Positions 1 to 10,967 are shown, counted from the stretch's first letter. The stretch is 64,000 nt of DNA from Gemmatimonadales bacterium (GCA_041390145.1 JAWKQM010000006.1:62001-126000), one strand, 5' to 3'. The notes: generated from the letters alone by a model not told the origin. Numbers and translations: made by a program.

Positions 1-79
1 CGCCAGCCCAGGGCAGGCTCTGTTCGGTGTGGCCCGGTTGATCTTGCGCTTCTCGGACTCGATTCCCATACTTGAACTC

Positions 80-1018
80 ATGCGCCTCCTCCAAGTTGCC
101 CTGCTGCTCGCAATCCCAGCTCTCCCCGGTCAGCTCAAGGCTCAGGCCGCCCAGACCGTGAGCGACAGGATCGCGCTCCCTGAGGTCAAGCGAGCGGGGA
201 AGTGGGCGTGCGGGGCACAGGCGTCCGAGGACCCTGACATTGCGGCGTTCGCTGACCGGGTGCGCCAGCAACTTCTCTCCGTGCAGGCATCGCTGCGCTC
301 GGGGCAGAACGAGTACCTGTCGGAATCGTGGCGGTATTTCACGAATGGCGGGTTCTTCAATCCGGATGCCTACTGGGCCGCGACCCAGGTTCCCGTGGCG
401 CGCGAGGCCCTGAGCTCCGGTTGGCCAATTCCTGCCCCGCCCCCGGATTCACTCCGCGTTTCCGGATTCGTTGCCAATGCTGAGGACACCTGGAACGGCC
501 CCACCTTCTACGGGCCGGATCCAGAATATTTTCTCTCCGGCAGTTTCTTTGGACAGGCCTGCTTCCGTACGGTGAACGCCGACCTTTCCCCCGTTCTCGA
601 GTGGAAGTACCCGGCCGTGCCCGAGGGATGGGTGGGCCTGGAGTTTCGGCCTGGTCCTTCGAGTGTGAGGAACGCGATCAGGGGTGTGCTTTGGTTCGAC
701 CCGCACACGGCTGATCTTGGCGTTCTCGAGTGGCGGTACGTCAATTTGCCGAGCTGGGCCAGCGGCCTGACAGGTGGAGGCAGGTGGGCCGCCCGCTCCT
801 GGGGTGGGGGCCGGATCGACCTCGCATCCCTGGCAGATGGCGGCCGGTTCGTCCGAGAGTGGATCGTTCGGACGCCCGTTCCTGTAGTGGATCCAAGCCG
901 GTACTCCTCGAGTATTGGACGATACCTGGTTCGCGCTGGGCACGTTACCGAAGTCCGGGATTCTTCGGGGAAGGCCGTGGAGCGTTTTCGGTATCGCTAC
1001 GTGGACAGCGGGAGCTGA
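80..1018 (+). CDS. Secreted protein, paralogue of the next gene (unknown function)
   Basis: The predicted protein has about 312 residues. It starts with a clear signal peptide (MRLLQVALLLAIPALPG then QLKAQ), which is why the ATG at 80 is preferred over the in-frame GTG at 29. I do not recognise a catalytic domain. The body is clearly homologous to the C-terminal two thirds of the next gene: both carry a YGPDPE block followed by a SFF motif, a WVGL block, a segment starting G(V/T)(L/I)W(F/L)D, and a DGG block before the C-terminus. Unlike its neighbour it lacks the N-terminal carboxypeptidase-regulatory-like domain. It is probably exported to the periplasm or outer membrane. Function is unknown; the pair looks like a tandem duplication. 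Confidence 0.7.
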   Translation: MRLLQVALLLAIPALPGQLKAQAAQTVSDRIALPEVKRAGKWACGAQASEDPDIAAFADRVRQQLLSVQASLRSGQNEYLSESWRYFTNGGFFNPDAYWAATQVPVAREALSSGWPIPAPPPDSLRVSGFVANAEDTWNGPTFYGPDPEYFLSGSFFGQACFRTVNADLSPVLEWKYPAVPEGWVGLEFRPGPSSVRNAIRGVLWFDPHTADLGVLEWRYVNLPSWASGLTGGGRWAARSWGGGRIDLASLADGGRFVREWIVRTPVPVVDPSRYSSSIGRYLVRAGHVTEVRDSSGKAVERFRYRYVDSGS

Positions 1019-1140
1019 AGACCGCATCGGAACACCTTTGGCACTGCGCTGACGCCCGCGCCTCCACCGGAGCAGCGGCTGAGTGGAACAGCCTTGGCAG
1101 GGCTGCGTCACGACAACATTCGAATACCTTCCAATCTTGG

Positions 1141-2202
1141 TACTCGACCCCTCGCCCCCTCCTGGTCCTCCTCCTGCTCCTGTCCCTCGCAGGCATTCTG
1201 AACGCCCAGGGCGTCCGCGGCCGGCTCCTCCAGGCCGGCTCCGGCACGCCAATCGTCGGGGCGCTTGTCGTGCTCGAGGACTCCGCGGGGAAACGGGCAG
1301 GCCAGGCGGTCACAGGGGCGGAGGGGCGTTTCGCGGTGCGTGCGCCGGCGGCTGGTCCCTACCTGCTGCGAGTCCTCCGGATCGGGTATTTCCCATACGA
1401 GTCTTCCGTCCGCATTGAGTCCGCGGAGTTCCTGGATCGAATCCTGAGCCTGTCCGGGACTCCCGTATCCCTTCCCGAGATCTCGGTGGCCGGCACGTCG
1501 ATGTGCGGCGAGCTTTCGCGGGGAGACACCCTCTCCTCGGCACTGTGGACACAGGCGGGCATCACGCTGAGCATCACGGCGCAAGCCGTCAAGCAGCGAT
1601 CCTACCGGTTCCAGACCATCGTGCACAATCGCAATGTCGATCGCTTCGGAAACGTCACGGAACTCGATGAAGCGAAGGACGCGACCGTCACGGCCTGGCC
1701 AGTCCGTGCCCCTTCGCCGGAACTCCTTCTCTCCGTCGGGTTCATCGATGACATCGACGGCAGCCCGACCTGGTACGGACCTGACCCGGAGTTTCTCCTT
1801 TCTGAGTCCTTCTTCCGCGACCACTGCTTCTGGACTGTACCCCCGGGAACCACCGAGTCCCCCGAGTGGGTAGGCCTCGCGTACGCGCCTGGTGTGAAAG
1901 ACAAGCGAGCCGATATCGAGGGGACGATCTGGCTTGACCGGAAGTCGGCGCAGCTGCGTCGGCTGAATTTCACCTATACGCGAGTCCCTAGGTGGGCACA
2001 CAAGAACGACGCCACGGGCGTGCTGACCTTCGCCCCGCTTCCCGACGGCGGCTGGATCGTGCAGCACTGGCTCATGCACGTCCCGCTCCCGAAGGCGACG
2101 GGGCGGGGGGAACTCCAGATGTACGGGTGGCGAGAGTCCGAAGGGCACGTGATGGCCGTCCTCGATAGCCGCTGGCGCCCGGTCTATCGCTACGACAAGT
2201 GA
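1141..2202 (+). CDS. Carboxypeptidase-regulatory-like domain secreted protein, start unresolved
   Basis: The reading frame encodes a hydrophobic signal-like segment (PLLVLLLLLSLAGILNAQ). A carboxypeptidase-regulatory-like beta-sandwich follows, recognisable by GVRGRLL, then GTPIVGALVVL, and a GRFAV/YLLRV pattern. The rest is the same module as the upstream gene (YGPDPEFLLSESFF, WVGLAYAPG, DGGWIVQHW). Such domains are common in exported proteins of Bacteroidota and Gemmatimonadota. The 5' end is a problem: no ATG, GTG or TTG lies in frame between a GTG at 859, inside the upstream gene, and the signal segment. Coordinates here begin at the signal segment. A CTG at 1162 is the only nearby candidate. 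Either the start is unconventional, the start was lost, or there is a sequence error. Confidence 0.6.
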   Translation, partial: YSTPRPLLVLLLLLSLAGILNAQGVRGRLLQAGSGTPIVGALVVLEDSAGKRAGQAVTGAEGRFAVRAPAAGPYLLRVLRIGYFPYESSVRIESAEFLDRILSLSGTPVSLPEISVAGTSMCGELSRGDTLSSALWTQAGITLSITAQAVKQRSYRFQTIVHNRNVDRFGNVTELDEAKDATVTAWPVRAPSPELLLSVGFIDDIDGSPTWYGPDPEFLLSESFFRDHCFWTVPPGTTESPEWVGLAYAPGVKDKRADIEGTIWLDRKSAQLRRLNFTYTRVPRWAHKNDATGVLTFAPLPDGGWIVQHWLMHVPLPKATGRGELQMYGWRESEGHVMAVLDSRWRPVYRYDK

Positions 2203-2231
2203 ACCTGCCTTCCCCGAGGGCGCCGGACGGC

Positions 2232-2243
2232 TAAGTTCCGTCC
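2232..2243 (+). promoter_or_regulatory. Candidate leaderless -10 element for tilS
   Basis: TAAGTT at 2232-2237 lies six bases before the tilS ATG, so transcription would start at or near the start codon. No good -35 box is visible. The eleven bases TTCCGTCCATG that follow recur exactly in front of ftsY at 54876-54886. Confidence 0.35.
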
Positions 2244-3617
2244 ATGCCACCCCCTGAGTCCCCGACTGACACCGCCTCCACCGTACGCACGCCCGAGGCC
2301 CTCCTCGCGCGCTTTCAGCGTGCGTGGGTCGCGCTGGAGACACCGCGAGCATGGCGCCGTGTGATGGTGGCGGTCTCCGGCGGATCCGACTCCCTGGCGC
2401 TCCTGCACCTGCTCCACGAGACCCGACACACGCACCGGATGGATCTGGTCGTGGCCCACGTCGACCACGGCATCCACCCGGACAGCGCCGAGGTGGCCCA
2501 ACGGGTGATGGCGGCCGCCAACGACCTCGGAATCCCGATCGTCGTCGGACGGCTCGGATTGGGCGCGGGGACCTCCGAGACCTCCGCCCGAGTTGCGCGC
2601 CATGCCTGGCTCCAGCAGGTCCGCTGCTCGGAGGGCGCGGATGCCATCGTACTGGCGCATCACGCCGATGATCAGGTCGAGACCGTCCTCCTGCGTGTCC
2701 TCGCGGGGAGCGGCCTGGCGGGCCTCGCCGGCATGCGACCACGACAGGGCCGACTGCTCCGACCGCTCCTTGAATTCCGGAAGGGCGAGCTTGTCGCCTG
2801 GCTCGCATCGAAGGGGATTCCGAGTTGGGAAGACCCGGCCAACCTCGATCCGGTACACGAGCGGTCCTGGATCCGCAGCGCACTGCTCCCGATGCTCTTG
2901 GAGCGCGAGCCCGCCGTACCCGAACGGCTCCGCCGCCTTGCCCGCCACGCGGCGGTCGACCGTGCGGCCTGGGAGGCGGCGCTGGACACCCTGCCGGGGT
3001 TGGACCCGCAACGCTCGGCCGGGCGGCTTTCCGTTGCTGCCCTCCCGCTGGTCACCTATGATTCCGCCCTTGCCAACACCCTCCTGCGCGCCGCCGCCCG
3101 GCGGGTGGGCTGCGTGCTGGGTCCCCGTCGCGCCGAGCGGCTCCTCGCCATGGTACGCGGTGGGCGGAGCGGGGCGACCCTCGAGCTCGGTGGCGAGTGG
3201 CGGGCGGAACTCTCGTTCGGCCGGATTTGTTTCCATCAGGTGATGGAGGCCCCGCCCCCGATTCCACTGCGCGGCGCGCAGGGCCGCCGGCAATGGGGCA
3301 CGTGGAGGGTGTTCTGGCGGCGCGCGCCGGCCCCCTCGACCGTCCAGCGCGACGGCTGGGTCGGTTGGTTCATCGGGGAGGAGGCGACGCTCCGTGCGCC
3401 GCTGCCCGGAGACCGCCTCCGGCCGCTTGGTGGCACCGGGCGGCGGGCTGTCGCGCGGTTGCTCCAGGAGGCCCGGATCGAGCGGAGCCGGAGGGGTGGG
3501 TGGCCAATCGTGGAACTCGAGGGCAACATCGAGTGGGTCGGGGGTATCTGTCGTGGGGCAGGGGCGCTGCCCGCCGCGGGGGACAACGCACTGATGATCG
3601 AGGTGAGCCGTGGGTGA
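2244..3617 (+). CDS. tilS: tRNA(Ile)-lysidine synthase
   Basis: TilS attaches lysine to C34 of the CAU-anticodon tRNA-Ile in an ATP-dependent reaction, changing both codon reading (AUA) and charging identity. The 457-residue protein has the N-type ATP pyrophosphatase P-loop SGGSDS at residues 45-50, the following HVDHG motif, and the AHHADDQVETVLLR segment typical of the family. The C-terminal part is divergent but of normal length, with a TilS C-terminal-like RLRPLGGTG block. The gene heads the widely conserved tilS-hpt-ftsH-folP cluster and overlaps hpt by eight bases. It is expected to be cytoplasmic and essential. Confidence 0.95.
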   Translation: MPPPESPTDTASTVRTPEALLARFQRAWVALETPRAWRRVMVAVSGGSDSLALLHLLHETRHTHRMDLVVAHVDHGIHPDSAEVAQRVMAAANDLGIPIVVGRLGLGAGTSETSARVARHAWLQQVRCSEGADAIVLAHHADDQVETVLLRVLAGSGLAGLAGMRPRQGRLLRPLLEFRKGELVAWLASKGIPSWEDPANLDPVHERSWIRSALLPMLLEREPAVPERLRRLARHAAVDRAAWEAALDTLPGLDPQRSAGRLSVAALPLVTYDSALANTLLRAAARRVGCVLGPRRAERLLAMVRGGRSGATLELGGEWRAELSFGRICFHQVMEAPPPIPLRGAQGRRQWGTWRVFWRRAPAPSTVQRDGWVGWFIGEEATLRAPLPGDRLRPLGGTGRRAVARLLQEARIERSRRGGWPIVELEGNIEWVGGICRGAGALPAAGDNALMIEVSRG

Positions 3618-4155
3618 TCTGGCACGTCGGAGTGGGGGGCGCACGGCGAAGTCGGTGGTGTTCACCGCCGAGCAGATTGCCGAGCGGGTGGCCTCGCTGG
3701 GTCGAGAAATCACCGAGGCCTATCCGGAGGGCGAGCTGCTGCTCCTGGGGCTTCTGAAGGGGAGCTTCATTTTCCTCGCGGATCTTGCCCGTGCGATCGA
3801 GCGGCCCCTCCAGGTGGACTTCCTGATCGTCAGTAGCTACGGCGCGGGGACCGTCTCGAGCGGAAACGTCCGCCTCCTCTACGATCCGGCCACGGACCTC
3901 GCCGGGAAACATATTGTGGTCGTTGAGGATATAATTGACAGTGGGAGGACGCTGACGCGGCTGGTTGAGCTGTTCCGCGCCCGGCACCCGGCCAGTCTGG
4001 CCATCTGCACCTTGCTCGACAAGCAGATCGCCCCGGAGCCTCCCCCGGAACTCCGATTCGTCGGATTCCACGCCCCGCCGGCCTTTCTGGTCGGCTACGG
4101 GTTGGATCACGCCGAGGACTGCCGGCATTTACCCTATATCGTAGACCTGGACTGA
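3610..4155 (+). CDS. hpt: Hypoxanthine phosphoribosyltransferase
   Basis: This purine salvage enzyme converts hypoxanthine or guanine plus PRPP into IMP or GMP. The 181-residue protein contains the PRPP-binding signature VVVEDIIDSGRTL, the SSYGAG block and the LLGLLKGSFIF core strand, all in the usual order for type I phosphoribosyltransferases. The GTG start at 3610 lies inside the end of tilS. The ATG of ftsH follows after three bases, so these genes are probably translated from one message. A xanthine or guanine preference cannot be read from sequence alone. Confidence 0.94.
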   Translation: MGDLARRSGGRTAKSVVFTAEQIAERVASLGREITEAYPEGELLLLGLLKGSFIFLADLARAIERPLQVDFLIVSSYGAGTVSSGNVRLLYDPATDLAGKHIVVVEDIIDSGRTLTRLVELFRARHPASLAICTLLDKQIAPEPPPELRFVGFHAPPAFLVGYGLDHAEDCRHLPYIVDLD

Positions 4156-4158
4156 CGA

Positions 4159-6140
<1,982 letters not shown>

Positions 6141-6144
<4 letters not shown>

Positions 6145-7319
6145 AGGTGACTCCGCTCGCCGCGGCCTCGCGGGAGGCGGTGCGGGCGGTACTCCGGGCT
6201 GGAGGCTTCGAGGAATGGAAGGCTGATGCGGCCGCTCAGGGAACTGAGCCGGCCGCATTGCATTTGTCGGGGCTCGACGCCGGCACCCGGGAGGCGCTGG
6301 TGGCCTACGCGGGGGGCAAACTCGGCCTGGACATCCTGACCACCGACTCGGGAGCCGTCATCAGCGGGAGCCGGGCGCGGTTGCAGGCGCTGGCCCGCCC
6401 CTGGGTCGGGCCCCCCGAACTCGCGGAGGTCGCATTCCAGGTCGGTCTCGCGCTCCCGATGGAACTTCCCTCGACCTGGATTACCGCCACCGGCATGATC
6501 GACCTCGACCGGCCGGTGATCGTCGGGATCATCAACGTCACCCCCGACAGTTTCAGCGATGGTGGACGGCTCCCGACCGTTGAGGCCGCCGTCGCCCGCG
6601 CGGAGGCGCTGCTCGAAGGTGGCGCGACCGTCCTCGATGTCGGTGGCGAGTCGACCCGGCCCGGTCAGCCGGAGCCCGTGCCCGCGGCGGAGGAGATGAC
6701 GCGGGTCGTGCCCGTGGTGGAGGCGCTGCGGCACCGGTGGCCGGAGTTGCCCCTGTCGGTGGACACCGTGAAGGCGGCCACCGCCCGTGCTGTTCTCGCC
6801 GCGGGGGCGTCGGCCATCAACGACGTTTCCGGTTTGCGGCTCGATCCCGAGATGGCGGCGGTCGTGGCGGCCACGGGAGCGGGGATTGTCCTGATGCATT
6901 CGCGCGGCGACCTCGCCACGATGGCCTCCTACGACGGCGCAGACTACGGCGGTGATGTGGTCGGCGGGGTCGTCGATGAGTTGCGCCAGGCGGTGGATCG
7001 GGCCACGTCCGCGGGTATCGGCGCCGACCGGATTGTCGTGGATCCCGGCTTCGGCTTTTCGAAGACCGTTGAACAGAATATTTTGCTCGCCGACCAGTTG
7101 GCGGCATTGCACGCGCTCGGGCGGCCCCTGCTCGTGGGACCGTCCCGCAAACGCTTCCTCGGCGCGGTCACGGCGCGCGACGTCGCCGATCGCGACCGGG
7201 CCACCGCCGCCTTCTGCGCACTGACGTACGCGCGGGGCGCCCGCCTCTTTCGCGTCCACGAACCTGCCGCGGTGCGCGATGCGCTCACCGTTGCCCACGC
7301 CCTCGGAGCGGCCCACTGA
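6141..7319 (+). CDS. folP: Dihydropteroate synthase with N-terminal extension
   Basis: FolP joins p-aminobenzoate to dihydropterin pyrophosphate in folate synthesis and is the sulfonamide target. The TIM-barrel signature starts at residue 128 (GIINVTPDSFSDGG), followed by DVGGESTRPG at 166-175, SVDT, and the DPGFGFSK and GPSRK loops. The protein has 392 residues, roughly 110 more than the common enzyme. The extra N-terminal part (residues 1-115) contains no motif I recognise; longer FolP forms are known in several phyla. The GTG start overlaps the ftsH stop as GTGA. Confidence 0.94.
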
Positions 7320-9691
7320 CCACCCACGACGACAGCCGGCCACCGTATGTCGCGGCGCTCGCTCTCTTCGCCCTCGTGCTGACCGGCTACGTGCTGACCC
7401 TCGCCCCCACCGTAACCTTCTGGGACGCGGGCGAGTTGATCGCCTCCATTCACAACCTCGGCATTCCCCACCCGCCGGGAACGCCGCTCTTCGTCCTCCT
7501 CGGGCACGTCTGGGCGGCCATCTTCCCGGTCGGCGAGTACGCGTGGCGGACCAACCTGATGAGCGCCACCTTCAGTGCGGCGGCCGCGGGGTTCTTCTTC
7601 CTGGTGGCGCATGAGTCGCTCCGCCTCGGCACGGCGGACCTCGCCCCTGACACTCGGCGGCTCGTGTCCCTCGGCGGCGGCATGGCCGCCGGGCTGTTCG
7701 CGGCGTTCAGCTTCACGCAGTGGCAGAATTCCAACGAGACGGAGGTCTACACCGTCGCGACCTTCACCATCGGGCTCATCTGCTGGCTCTGCCTCCGCTG
7801 GCGGGCGGCGCGGGGTACCGAGCACTCCCTTCGGCTGATCCTGTTGATTGTCTACCTCGCCGGCATTTCGATGGGGAACCACCTCCTCGCCCTCCTGGTG
7901 GGGCCCGCGGTCGTGATGTTCCTCATGGCCACAATTCACGGGACGCCTGCCGCCACCGAACGGGAACGCCGGCAGGAGTGGGCCATGGTCGCGGTCGTGG
8001 CCGGGCTCTGGGCGCTGCTGATCGGCACCGGCCTGGGCAGCACCCCGCTGATTGTGCTCGGTGGCGTGTGCTTCGTGGTCGCCGCGGCCTTCGCTGCCAT
8101 GGCCGGCATGCTGCCGTTCGCGCTGCTCGCGCTCTGCCTCGCCGCCATCGGCGTGACCACCTACCTCTTCCTGTACATCCGCGCCGGCCAGTCCCCAATG
8201 CCGAACGAGGCCGATCCCTCCACCTGGGACGCCCTCCTGGCGGTCATCCGGCGCGCGCAGTATCCGGTGCGCACGCCGCTCGACGACCCCACGATTCCCC
8301 ACGGACCGACGAATCCGGGACGGAGCCTGACGATCATCGGGCTGCAGATCCAGAACTACCTGCAGTACTTCAACTGGCAGTGGGCGCGCGGGCTGGCCAG
8401 GTGGGGCGGCGGGGTGGTCAACGGGCAACTGGTCGGCGCGGTGCTGGTCACGGTGCTGGGTCTCCGCGGGCTCTTTGCTCAGCGCCGAGCGGATCGGGCG
8501 GGATGGTGGCTCCTCTTCACGCTCTTCCTGGTGACCGGGCTTGGTCTCGTCGCGTACATGAACTTCAAGCCCGGTGCCTCGATCGGCTACAAGCTCTTCC
8601 CCAATGGACCCCAGCACGAGGTGCGGGAGCGCGACTACTTCTTCGTGGTGAGCTTCCTGGTGTGGGGCGTCTGGGCGGGCATCGGACTCGCCACCACCGT
8701 CAAGGATGGGCTGGCTCGCGTGACCCGACCGGCGCTGCGCGCGGCGGTCCCGCTCCTCTTCCTGCTCGCCTTCTTCCCCGCCGCCGCCAACCTGAGCGCC
8801 GCGAGCCGACGGCACGGCGCCGACGCGCGGCTGGCGGCCGACTTTGCCTACGACCTCCTGAATTCCGTGCCGCCGTACGGCGTCCTCTTCACCTACGGTG
8901 ACAACGACACCTTCCCGCTCTGGTGGGCGCAGGAAGTGGCGGGAATTCGGCAGGACGTGACCGTGGTCTGTCTCGCCTTGGCCAACACGCACTGGTTTGC
9001 CCGCCAGCTGCGGGACAATCCGGTCCGGCCGTTCAACGAAGCGGCGGCCCCTGCCATCTGGCAGGGCGGGGATCCCGTGCAGCCGGACTGGCCGACATCG
9101 CCGATGACGGACGAAGAGATCGAGGCTGCGTACCCGCGACAGCTCGACCGGCCGGTGACCGTCACCTTCGGGCCCTACCGGCGGACCTATCAGGCCGGGA
9201 CGGTCTTCTACACTGCCGACTTCGTCACGGCGCGCATCATCCAGCAGAATCTCGGGCGGCGCCCGGTGGCGTGGTCAGTGACGACAGGCCGGAACTTTCT
9301 GTCGCTCGATCCCTACCTGGTCCAGAAGGGCCTGGTGCTCGAGCTGCAGACATCGCCCCCAGACTCCCTCGCGATCACGATCGACCGCCAGCGGCTGGCG
9401 GGCGCGCTCCTGGACGTGCCCACGACCGAGCGGCTGGTGTGGGAGACCTATCGCTACGGGTCACTCCGTACCCGTCCGACGGGAAACCTGGACGTCACGA
9501 GCCGCTCCTTCGCCTCCACCCTGGCGCTTCCCGTGACACAGCTCGCCTATGCCTACCAGCTCGTTGGCGACGAGCCGCAAATGGTCCGGAACCTCGAACT
9601 GGCGTTCCAGCTGTCGCCCAACCCCGCGCTGGCCTCCGCCCTCAGCCAGGCGAGGCTGCGTCCGCTCTTGCCCACCACGGATTCCCCGTAG
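7316..9691 (+). CDS. DUF2723 multi-pass membrane protein (TMEM260-like, putative GT-C transferase)
   Basis: This is a multi-spanning protein of about 790 residues with a soluble C-terminal region. The N-terminal TFWDAGELIA motif, then GIPHPPGTPLFVLLG, identifies the DUF2723 family. Its eukaryotic member TMEM260 is a protein O-mannosyltransferase of the GT-C fold. The bacterial members are mostly uncharacterised, so a role in glycosylating exported proteins is inference. The start needs attention. The conventional GTG at 7376 cuts into the first membrane helix, whereas a CTG at 7316 overlaps the folP stop as CTGA and gives a natural N-terminus (a short polar stretch, then the helix). I chose 7316. 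Confidence 0.85.
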   Translation: MTTHDDSRPPYVAALALFALVLTGYVLTLAPTVTFWDAGELIASIHNLGIPHPPGTPLFVLLGHVWAAIFPVGEYAWRTNLMSATFSAAAAGFFFLVAHESLRLGTADLAPDTRRLVSLGGGMAAGLFAAFSFTQWQNSNETEVYTVATFTIGLICWLCLRWRAARGTEHSLRLILLIVYLAGISMGNHLLALLVGPAVVMFLMATIHGTPAATERERRQEWAMVAVVAGLWALLIGTGLGSTPLIVLGGVCFVVAAAFAAMAGMLPFALLALCLAAIGVTTYLFLYIRAGQSPMPNEADPSTWDALLAVIRRAQYPVRTPLDDPTIPHGPTNPGRSLTIIGLQIQNYLQYFNWQWARGLARWGGGVVNGQLVGAVLVTVLGLRGLFAQRRADRAGWWLLFTLFLVTGLGLVAYMNFKPGASIGYKLFPNGPQHEVRERDYFFVVSFLVWGVWAGIGLATTVKDGLARVTRPALRAAVPLLFLLAFFPAAANLSAASRRHGADARLAADFAYDLLNSVPPYGVLFTYGDNDTFPLWWAQEVAGIRQDVTVVCLALANTHWFARQLRDNPVRPFNEAAAPAIWQGGDPVQPDWPTSPMTDEEIEAAYPRQLDRPVTVTFGPYRRTYQAGTVFYTADFVTARIIQQNLGRRPVAWSVTTGRNFLSLDPYLVQKGLVLELQTSPPDSLAITIDRQRLAGALLDVPTTERLVWETYRYGSLRTRPTGNLDVTSRSFASTLALPVTQLAYAYQLVGDEPQMVRNLELAFQLSPNPALASALSQARLRPLLPTTDSP

Positions 9692-9698
9692 GCGCTCC

Positions 9699-9728
9699 CT
9701 GCAATTCGGCGTCAACTCGTTGTATTTT
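9699..9728 (+). promoter_or_regulatory. Candidate promoter for yggS-divIVA-ileS
   Basis: CTGCAA (9699-9704), an 18-base spacer and TATTTT (9723-9728) lie in a locally AT-rich 45-base gap after the DUF2723 stop. The ATG at 9737 is only eight bases beyond the -10, so the message would be leaderless or nearly so. The -35 match is weak. Confidence 0.35.
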
Positions 9729-9736
9729 TCATAGTT

Positions 9737-10423
9737 ATGACATTCCCAGAGCTCCCCGACCGACTCACCTCGGTCCGGGAGCGGATCTCCGCCGCGCAGG
9801 CCCGCGCCGGCCTTCGGCATGACGTCACGATCGTCGCGGTCACCAAGACCTTCGGCCCCGAGGCGGTGCGGGCCGCCGTGGCGGCGGGACTGCGGGATGT
9901 CGGAGAAAACCGGGTGCAGGAGGCGCTGCCGAAACAGGACGCGCTGGCGGACCTCCCCGTGGACTGGCACCTGATCGGGACGCTCCAGCAGAACAAGGCG
10001 CGGCGCGTGGTCGGTCGGTTTGCCCTGATCCATTCTGTCGACCGGCTCGGGCTCGCCCAGGAGATCGACCGCCGCACTGCCGAAGGGACCCGGCAGCCCG
10101 TGCTGGTGCAGGTCAACTGCTCCGCCGAATCGCAGAAAGGCGGCGTCGAGCCGGCGGAGCTGCCCGCGTTGCTCGATGCGATGCGGGACTGCAGCCGGGT
10201 CGAGGTCCGAGGGCTCATGACGATGGCGGAACTGACGGACGACGCCGGTCGTCAGCGCGCGGCGTTCGGGTTGCTGCGCCGGTTGCGGGATGACGCCGCC
10301 ACGGGTGGGCACGCGCTGCCGGTGCTCTCGATGGGGATGTCGGGCGACTACGAGACGGCAGTTGAGGAAGGGGCCACGATGGTCAGGTTGGGGACGATCC
10401 TGTTCGGGGGACGCCACGCATGA
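9737..10423 (+). CDS. yggS: PLP homeostasis protein, YggS/PROSC family
   Basis: This single-domain, PLP-binding TIM-barrel protein (228 residues) is thought to buffer and deliver pyridoxal phosphate rather than catalyse a reaction. The cofactor lysine sits in VAVTKTF near residue 35. The family blocks GENRVQE, WHLIGTLQQNK and LSMGMSGDY followed by VRLGTILFG are all present. The first gene after a likely promoter, it overlaps divIVA as ATGA. In Firmicutes the homologue (ylmE) belongs to the ylm-divIVA-ileS cluster downstream of ftsZ. The same partial order, yggS-divIVA-ileS, is kept here. Confidence 0.93.
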   Translation: MTFPELPDRLTSVRERISAAQARAGLRHDVTIVAVTKTFGPEAVRAAVAAGLRDVGENRVQEALPKQDALADLPVDWHLIGTLQQNKARRVVGRFALIHSVDRLGLAQEIDRRTAEGTRQPVLVQVNCSAESQKGGVEPAELPALLDAMRDCSRVEVRGLMTMAELTDDAGRQRAAFGLLRRLRDDAATGGHALPVLSMGMSGDYETAVEEGATMVRLGTILFGGRHA

Positions 10424-10944
10424 CGACAGACGACAGCTTCCAGCTCACGCCGCACGACATCCGGGGCCACGAGTTTCCGCGCGCCTTCCGCGGCTACGAC
10501 CCGGCGCTCGTCGAGTCGTTCCAGCAGCGGGTGTCGGAGGAGTTCGACCGTGTCCTGCGAGAACGGGCGCAGCTTGAGGAACGCCTGCGCGGGTTCCAGG
10601 AGCAGCTCCGCGCCTTCCGCGACCGGGAGCGCGCCATGAATGAGGCGCTCCTTGCCGCCCAGCAGCTCCGGCACGACGCCGAGCAGCAGGCGCGGAAGGA
10701 CGCCGAGATGATCATCCGCGAGGCGAAGACCGACGCGCTCCGCCAGCTGAACGAGGCACAGGGGGAGGATCGCCTGCTGCGCGAGCGGACCGATATCGGA
10801 AAGCGGCAGTTCGCCGCTTTCCTGGCCAACTTCCGCGCGCTCCTCGAGCGCCAGCTCGGCGAGGTGGAGGGGCTGCAGGCCTACGCGCGGACCTCCGCGC
10901 AGTCCGAGGCCCCGGCCGAGCCCGTGCTCAAGAAGCAGGCGTAA
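10420..10944 (+). CDS. divIVA: DivIVA-domain coiled-coil protein
   Basis: DivIVA proteins form coiled-coil scaffolds that bind curved membrane at poles and septa and recruit partners. The 174-residue product begins with the family N-terminal pattern LTPHDIRGHEFPRAFRGYDP, followed by a heptad-rich helix from about residue 35 to 135 (QLEERLRGFQEQLRAFRDRE and on). The tail is short and unstructured. It lies directly before ileS, as in many Gram-positive bacteria. A role in polar organisation together with the MglA/chemosensory locus a few kilobases downstream is possible but not shown by the sequence. Confidence 0.85.
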   Translation: MTTDDSFQLTPHDIRGHEFPRAFRGYDPALVESFQQRVSEEFDRVLRERAQLEERLRGFQEQLRAFRDRERAMNEALLAAQQLRHDAEQQARKDAEMIIREAKTDALRQLNEAQGEDRLLRERTDIGKRQFAAFLANFRALLERQLGEVEGLQAYARTSAQSEAPAEPVLKKQA

Positions 10945-10967
10945 GCGCCCGCGCGCCGCACTCGCTG

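Noticed and set aside
1108..2883. A 591-residue antisense frame over the second secreted protein and tilS
   Set aside because: No motif and high Arg/Pro content typical of reverse frames at high GC.
6944..8992. A 682-residue open frame antisense to folP and the DUF2723 gene
   Set aside because: It is low-complexity and crosses two real genes; no support for coding.
10945..10967. A T-box or other leader before ileS
   Set aside because: Only 23 bases separate divIVA from ileS; no space for a T-box fold.
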